The notes under the pieces were generated by a model. That model saw only the letters and a list, made by a program, of their open reading frames with translations, did no database searches and was not told where the DNA came from. Source: an uncultured Gammaproteobacteria bacterium (GTDB lineage: Bacteria; Pseudomonadota; Gammaproteobacteria; GCA-002705445; GCA-002716945). Taken from it: a stretch of DNA of 17,017 nucleotides. Where the stretch lies: NCBI GenBank assembly GCA_913043035.1, contig CAJWMM010000005.1:1-17017 (forward strand). Reading direction: 5' to 3'. The position numbers and the translations under genes were made by a program. Below, piece after piece: positions 13,027 to 17,017 of the stretch (positions within the stretch are counted from its first letter, which is position 1; the number at the start of each line of letters is the position of its first letter).

Positions 13027-14439
13027 ATGAGTGTCGAAGATGTACTTAAAATAGTAAAAGAAAAAGAAGTCAAATTTATAGACTACAGATTCACTAACAC
13101 GAGCGGTAAAGAACAACATGTTACGGTAACTGCATCTGAAGATGGGATTAAGACTGACTTTGCCGAGGGAAAGATGTTTGATGGGTCATCCATCGCTGCT
13201 TGGAAAGATATTAATGAATCTGATATGATTCTCATGCCAGATGCAAGCACAGCTATTATGGATCCATTCTATGATGAACCTACCCTTGTTATATCATGTG
13301 ATGTCATTGAACCAGAAGATGGCAAACCTTATGAAAAAGATCCTCGCTCTATTGGTAAGAAAGCTGAACTTTATCTCAAAGATAGTGGTATTGCTGATAC
13401 TGCATACTTTGGACCAGAAAATGAATTTTTCATATTCGATGATGTGAAATTTGAAGATAAACTAGGAAGTTGTTTTTTCTCTGTTGATTCAACCGAGGCA
13501 TGTTTTAATAGCGGTAAAACTTATGATGAAGGAAATATGGGGCATAGACCTTTAGTAAAAGGCGGCTACTTTCCTGTGCCTCCTGTAGATGCTCTCCAAG
13601 ATTGTAGATCTGCTATGGTAACAACATGTCAAGAAATGGGTGTTGCATGCGAGGTACATCACCATGAGGTTGCTACTGCTGGACAATGTGAGATTGGAAC
13701 ATTATTCAACACATTGGTGAAAAAAGCTGATGAAGTACAAAAGTATAAATATGTCGTTATGAATGTAGCTCATGCATATGGTAAGACCGCTACGTTTATG
13801 CCTAAACCCTTGGTTGGTGATAATGGCACAGGAATGCATGTACACCAGTCACTTGGAAAAGATGGCAAAAATATTTTTGCTGGAGATAAATATGGCAATC
13901 TTTCACAAGAAGCACTATGGTATATTGGAGGTCTTATAAAACATGCTAGAGCACTTAATGCATTTACAAATGCATCCACAAATAGCTATAAAAGACTGAT
14001 TCCTGGTTTTGAAGCACCTGTGATTCTCACATATTCTGCAAGAAACAGATCGGCATCTATTAGGATTCCATACGTTATGAGTGATAAAGCAAGAAGAATA
14101 GAGGTCAGATTTCCCGACTCGACTGCTAACCCTTACTTGGCATTTAGCGCTATGTTAATGGCAGGATTAGACGGAATTAAAAATAAAATTGATCCAGGCC
14201 CATCTATGGATAAAGATTTATTTGATATTTCTAATGAAGAAGAAAAAATGTTACCGACTGTTGCACCTGGGCTAGATGTTGCCCTTGATGCTTTAGATCA
14301 AGACAGAGCTTTCCTAAAAGAGGGCGATGTATTCACTGATAAGATGATAGATGCGTATATAGGACTTAAATACGAGGATGTGCAAAGACTTAGACAATCG
14401 ACTCACCCTTGTGAATTTGAGATGTATTACAGTCTTTAA
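13027..14439 (+). CDS. glnA: Glutamine synthetase type I (GSI-beta-like), adenylylation tyrosine replaced
   Basis: Dodecameric cytosolic enzyme that joins ammonia to glutamate using ATP. It has 470 residues (469 in E. coli). The beta-grasp domain has FDGSS (51-55). The catalytic domain shows GPENEFFIF (129-137), VHHHEVATAGQCEIG (210-224), HAYGKTATFMPKPLVGDNGTGMHVHQS (249-275), the glutamate-binding SARNRSASIRIP (337-348), and RRIEVRFPDSTANPYLAFSAMLMAG (356-380). In enterobacterial GlnA the regulatory segment reads MDKNLYDLPPEE, with the adenylylated tyrosine near 397. Here the corresponding segment is MDKDLFDISNEE with Phe399 (codon TTT at 14221-14223), so covalent shut-off by GlnE could not act at this position. 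Expression is probably driven by the sigma-54/NtrC region upstream. It heads glnA-ntrB-ntrC. Confidence 0.98.
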   Translation: MSVEDVLKIVKEKEVKFIDYRFTNTSGKEQHVTVTASEDGIKTDFAEGKMFDGSSIAAWKDINESDMILMPDASTAIMDPFYDEPTLVISCDVIEPEDGKPYEKDPRSIGKKAELYLKDSGIADTAYFGPENEFFIFDDVKFEDKLGSCFFSVDSTEACFNSGKTYDEGNMGHRPLVKGGYFPVPPVDALQDCRSAMVTTCQEMGVACEVHHHEVATAGQCEIGTLFNTLVKKADEVQKYKYVVMNVAHAYGKTATFMPKPLVGDNGTGMHVHQSLGKDGKNIFAGDKYGNLSQEALWYIGGLIKHARALNAFTNASTNSYKRLIPGFEAPVILTYSARNRSASIRIPYVMSDKARRIEVRFPDSTANPYLAFSAMLMAGLDGIKNKIDPGPSMDKDLFDISNEEEKMLPTVAPGLDVALDALDQDRAFLKEGDVFTDKMIDAYIGLKYEDVQRLRQSTHPCEFEMYYSL

Positions 14440-14446
14440 TATAGTC

Positions 14447-14468
14447 TGGCTACAGTCTCCTGTAGCCA
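14447..14468 (+). terminator. Intercistronic hairpin between glnA and ntrB
   Basis: A perfect 9-bp stem, TGGCTACAG and CTGTAGCCA, with a TCTC loop starts 8 nt after the glnA stop. It is not followed by a T-run, so it is probably not a strong intrinsic terminator. It could stabilise the glnA message or attenuate read-through so that NtrB/NtrC are made at lower levels than GlnA; E. coli has a terminator at the same place. Confidence 0.6.
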
Positions 14469-14480
14469 GCAACTAAAAAT

Positions 14481-15551
14481 ATGGAAGCGATGAAAGTTAT
14501 TGATGGATTACCAGAAAGCTACGTAGAAATAGTAGAAAATCTCAGAACTGGTGTAGTTTTACTCGATCAGAATAACGACTACTACTACGTCAACACGTCC
14601 GCACGAGATTTATTAGGATCCACAAATTTGCTGATGAAAATACAGGATCTTGATTTTCTAGAGGGTAACCTTCTGACTTATATAAATAATGTGAAAAATA
14701 CAAAAACTTCCATTACTTTGAGAGATTTTAAATTTAAGAATTTTGATAAATTAGATAAAATTTGTGATTGTAGTATTTCAACTTTTATAAATTATAATCA
14801 AGAACTTGTGCTTCTTGAATTAAATGAAACTGGGAGACTATATAATATCTCCAATGAAAAAAACCTGATCGATCAACATAGAGCAACTACAGAAATGGTA
14901 AAAGGATTATCACATGAAATAAAAAATCCGCTAGGTGGTATAATGGGGGCAGCACAACTACTCGAAAAAACATTATCTATTGAATCTCAGACAAAATTCA
15001 CAGAAATTATATTAAAAGAATCAGAGAGATTACTTAAATTAATAAATGCAATGTCCTCACCACTTCAAGTAGAGGATAAAAAGCTAATCAATGTTCATGA
15101 AATAACGGAACATGTCATTGAACTCTTTAAATACGACTCTGTTAATTCTGGCGTAACCTTCGGCAAAGATTACGATCCAAGTATTCCACAACTTATGTTA
15201 AATAAAAATCAGATAATACAAGCGTTGATTAATATCATTAGAAACGCTATACAAGCAACTGGCTACAAAGGATTTGTAGAGGTAAAGACAAGACCTGTTC
15301 AGAAGTTTACTATTGGTGATAAATCACATGATATAGTTATTAAAATTGATGTCATTGATAATGGTGTCGGTATACCTCAAGATAAGATAAAAGAAATTTT
15401 CTATCCTATGGTAACCAGTAAACATGAAGGGATGGGATTAGGTCTTACAATCGCACAATCGATCGTAGTGCAAAACAAAGGTATTATCGAATGTTCAAGT
15501 GGGCAAAACAAAACTGTTTTTAGTATTATATTGCCATGGATTACAGAATGA
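14481..15551 (+). CDS. glnL: Nitrogen regulation sensor histidine kinase NtrB
   Basis: Cytosolic two-component kinase/phosphatase that senses nitrogen through PII protein and controls NtrC. It has 356 residues and no membrane segment, as expected for NtrB. An N-terminal PAS domain spans about 10-118 (LRTGVVLLDQNNDYYYVN). The H-box VKGLSHEIKNPLGGIMGAAQLL has phospho-acceptor His145. The N-box NIIRNAIQA has Asn255, the G1 box is DNGVGIP (293-299) and the G2 box GMGLGLTIAQ (317-326). The PAS C-terminal half is divergent and rich in Asn, Lys and Asp. The start ATG at 14481 lacks a clear Shine-Dalgarno; a second in-frame ATG at 14490 is possible. It follows glnA after 41 nt containing a hairpin and overlaps ntrC by 4 nt. 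Confidence 0.95.
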   Translation: MEAMKVIDGLPESYVEIVENLRTGVVLLDQNNDYYYVNTSARDLLGSTNLLMKIQDLDFLEGNLLTYINNVKNTKTSITLRDFKFKNFDKLDKICDCSISTFINYNQELVLLELNETGRLYNISNEKNLIDQHRATTEMVKGLSHEIKNPLGGIMGAAQLLEKTLSIESQTKFTEIILKESERLLKLINAMSSPLQVEDKKLINVHEITEHVIELFKYDSVNSGVTFGKDYDPSIPQLMLNKNQIIQALINIIRNAIQATGYKGFVEVKTRPVQKFTIGDKSHDIVIKIDVIDNGVGIPQDKIKEIFYPMVTSKHEGMGLGLTIAQSIVVQNKGIIECSSGQNKTVFSIILPWITE

Positions 15552-16933
15552 GATCAAAACTTTGGATTGTAGATGATGAAGAAAGTATCCGCACGATATG
15601 CAAAAGTGCCCTAGAAGAAAATTTTAAAATCGAAACATTTTCAAATGGTTCTGAAGCTCTGTTAGCGCTTAACTCAGAAAAACCAGACCTTATAATAACT
15701 GATATCAAGATGCCAGGTTTGACTGGTATTGATTTACTAAAAATTGTAGCTGAAAAATATCCTGATCTTCCTACAATTGTAATGACAGCACATGCAGATA
15801 TTGATAATGCTCTATCAGCCTATAAAGGTGGTGCATTTGAATATCTCTCAAAACCTTTTGATGTTGATACAATCCGGTCGCTTGCGCTAAAAGCAATAAG
15901 AACATCTGTTACAGAGACTCCTTCGCAGATAACACCAAGTGAAAGCAAAAAGCTTAAAATAATTGGTCAAGCTAAATCTTTACAGAGTGTTTTTAGAGCA
16001 ATTGGGAAAATTTCAAAATCTAATATAAGTGTTTTAATTCGTGGTGATTCTGGTACAGGTAAAGAACTTATCGCTCAATCCATTCATGAGAATAGTGATA
16101 GGTCTGATATGCCTTTTGTAGCAATTAATGTCGCAGCAATACCACACGATTTATTAGAATCAGAATTATTTGGTCATGAGAAAGGAGCATTTACTGGCGC
16201 ACAGACTCAAAGAATAGGAAGATTCGAACAGGCGCTAGGTGGCACCCTATTTCTAGATGAAATAGGAGACATGCATCCAGAATTACAAACTAGATTACTG
16301 CGCGTTCTCTCTAGTCAAGAATTTTACAGAGTAGGCGGTCATCATCCAATAAAATCAAATGTGAGAATAATAGCCGCAACGAACCAATCTATAGAAACAC
16401 TTATCCATGAACAGAAATTCAGAGAGGACTTATATCATAGATTGAATGTGTTTAAATTGTCATTGCCACCGCTGAGAGAAAGAGTAGAAGATATTAAAGA
16501 TTTAACAAACTTTTTCCTTAAAGAGTCAGCTTTAGAACTCGAAACAGAAGAAAAAATAATAGATAAAAAAGTTCTTGAAGTTTTTGAACAATATAACTGG
16601 CCAGGAAATATAAGGCAATTAGAGAATATTTGTAGGTATTTAACAGTCATGAGTTCTTCAAAAATTGTAACACTTGATGATTTGCCTGATGACTTTGCTG
16701 ATAAGGAAAATGAAAAAGAAATCATAGATACTACATCATGGGAAGAATTACTTAGGGATAACATAAGAGTTAGCATTTCTAAAGATATTGATTTTATAAA
16801 AAATGTTAATAAAAAACTTGAAACAATATTAATAGAAGAATCACTAAAAGCAACAAAAGGTGTTAAACAAGAAGCTGCGAAACTATTGGGATGGGGACGT
16901 AATACTCTAGCTAAAAAAGTTAAAGATAATTAA
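15548..16933 (+). CDS. glnG: Nitrogen regulation response regulator NtrC (sigma-54 activator)
   Basis: Phosphorylation-dependent enhancer-binding activator of sigma-54 promoters, 461 residues (469 in E. coli). The receiver domain (about 1-118) has the acidic pair in VDDEE, phospho-acceptor Asp52 in IITDIKMPG, Thr80 in VMTAHA and Lys102 in LSKPFD. The AAA+ domain has Walker A GDSGTGKE (166-173), the sigma-54 contact loop GAFTGA (213-218), Walker B LFLDE (234-238) and the arginine-finger region FREDLYHRLNV (291-301). The C-terminal Fis-type helix-turn-helix (about 420-461) ends GWGRNTLAKKVKDN. The start chosen is the ATG overlapping the ntrB stop (ATGA, 15548-15551); an in-frame ATG at 15536 lies inside ntrB and adds four residues. 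It presumably binds the TGCA-rich sites upstream of glnA. Confidence 0.97.
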   Translation: MRSKLWIVDDEESIRTICKSALEENFKIETFSNGSEALLALNSEKPDLIITDIKMPGLTGIDLLKIVAEKYPDLPTIVMTAHADIDNALSAYKGGAFEYLSKPFDVDTIRSLALKAIRTSVTETPSQITPSESKKLKIIGQAKSLQSVFRAIGKISKSNISVLIRGDSGTGKELIAQSIHENSDRSDMPFVAINVAAIPHDLLESELFGHEKGAFTGAQTQRIGRFEQALGGTLFLDEIGDMHPELQTRLLRVLSSQEFYRVGGHHPIKSNVRIIAATNQSIETLIHEQKFREDLYHRLNVFKLSLPPLRERVEDIKDLTNFFLKESALELETEEKIIDKKVLEVFEQYNWPGNIRQLENICRYLTVMSSSKIVTLDDLPDDFADKENEKEIIDTTSWEELLRDNIRVSISKDIDFIKNVNKKLETILIEESLKATKGVKQEAAKLLGWGRNTLAKKVKDN

Positions 16934-17017
16934 TTATTTCTGTTTTTTCTAATTTTTGATTATTAAATAAGATCTCATAAACTGTTTTCAAAACTGGCCC
17001 AACATTAACATCATTGA
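16920..17017 (-). CDS. C-terminal end of a convergent gene, possibly a tRNA nucleotidyltransferase-like protein
   Basis: The minus strand is open from the window edge (first full codon 17013-17015) to TAA at 16920-16922 and encodes 31 residues, NDVNVGPVLKTVYEILFNNQ followed by KLEKTEIINYL. The GPVLKTVYEILFN pattern resembles the GPxxGxLLxxVxExQL tail of CCA-adding/poly(A) polymerase-type proteins, but the segment is too short for a firm call. It overlaps the 3' end of ntrC by 14 nt, in line with the tight convergent packing elsewhere in the window. The rest of the gene lies beyond the window, and the frame could also be chance. Confidence 0.45.
   Translation of the reverse strand, partial: NDVNVGPVLKTVYEILFNNQKLEKTEIINYL

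Noticed and set aside
15536..15547. ntrC starting at the ATG at 15536
   Set aside because: The ATG at 15548 overlaps the ntrB stop as ATGA and gives the standard receiver-domain N-terminus.
16435..16776. Minus-strand frame of 113 codons opposite ntrC
   Set aside because: Ser-rich low-complexity translation typical of the antisense of an acidic/lysine-rich gene; no independent support.
1..17017. Defence island, prophage, insertion sequence or CRISPR array
   Set aside because: No transposase, integrase, terminal repeats, spaced repeats or nuclease-like genes; all genes are housekeeping or metabolic families or small unknowns.

Overview
The window comes from a low-GC, densely packed proteobacterial chromosome, most likely a free-living marine gammaproteobacterium with a streamlined genome. 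The reasons are Gram-negative cell-envelope genes (a heptose-bisphosphate phosphatase and a lipoprotein), a glnA-ntrB-ntrC cluster behind a sigma-54 promoter, PntAB transhydrogenase in its two-subunit form, a glycyl-tRNA synthetase gene joined to gmhB, and very short or negative gaps between genes. The affiliation below class level is a guess. No rRNA, tRNA, insertion sequence, phage gene, CRISPR array or toxin-like island is visible; this is chromosomal housekeeping DNA.

Layout. 1-2.9 kb (minus strand): an NADP-type zinc alcohol dehydrogenase, a small two-helix membrane protein, an unknown lipoprotein, a short-chain dehydrogenase and a small tail-anchored protein. 2.9-5.8 kb (minus): pntB and pntA, overlapping by 4 nt, with the two preceding genes probably in the same transcript. 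5.9-6.8 kb (minus): ispA, farnesyl diphosphate synthase. 6.8-8.4 kb (plus): thiS-thiG-trmB, divergent from ispA across only 27 nt. 8.4-9.75 kb (minus): a SulP anion transporter without a STAS domain, apparently starting at a non-standard codon. 9.8-10.85 kb (plus): a Tas-like aldo/keto reductase. 10.85-12.7 kb (minus): glyS (alpha2 type) and gmhB, overlapping by 4 nt. 12.74-13.03 kb: a regulatory gap. 13.0-16.9 kb (plus): glnA, ntrB, ntrC. The last ~100 bases hold the C-terminal end of a convergent minus-strand gene.

How the genes work together. The clearest unit is the nitrogen module. NtrB and NtrC form the two-component pair, NtrC-like sites lie about 90-130 bp upstream of a well-spaced -24/-12 promoter, and that promoter drives glutamine synthetase. 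The tyrosine that is adenylylated in classical GlnA is a phenylalanine here, so transcriptional control may carry more of the load than in E. coli. PntAB, the alcohol dehydrogenase, the SDR and the aldo/keto reductase all concern NADP(H)-linked redox chemistry, but no pathway linking them can be read from the sequence. I found no wholly new system. The items most worth a second look are the GlnA Tyr-to-Phe change, the SulP start codon and missing STAS domain, the alpha2-type glyS in a glyQS-like locus, the loss of two zinc cysteines in GmhB, and the overlapping ispA/thiS promoters.
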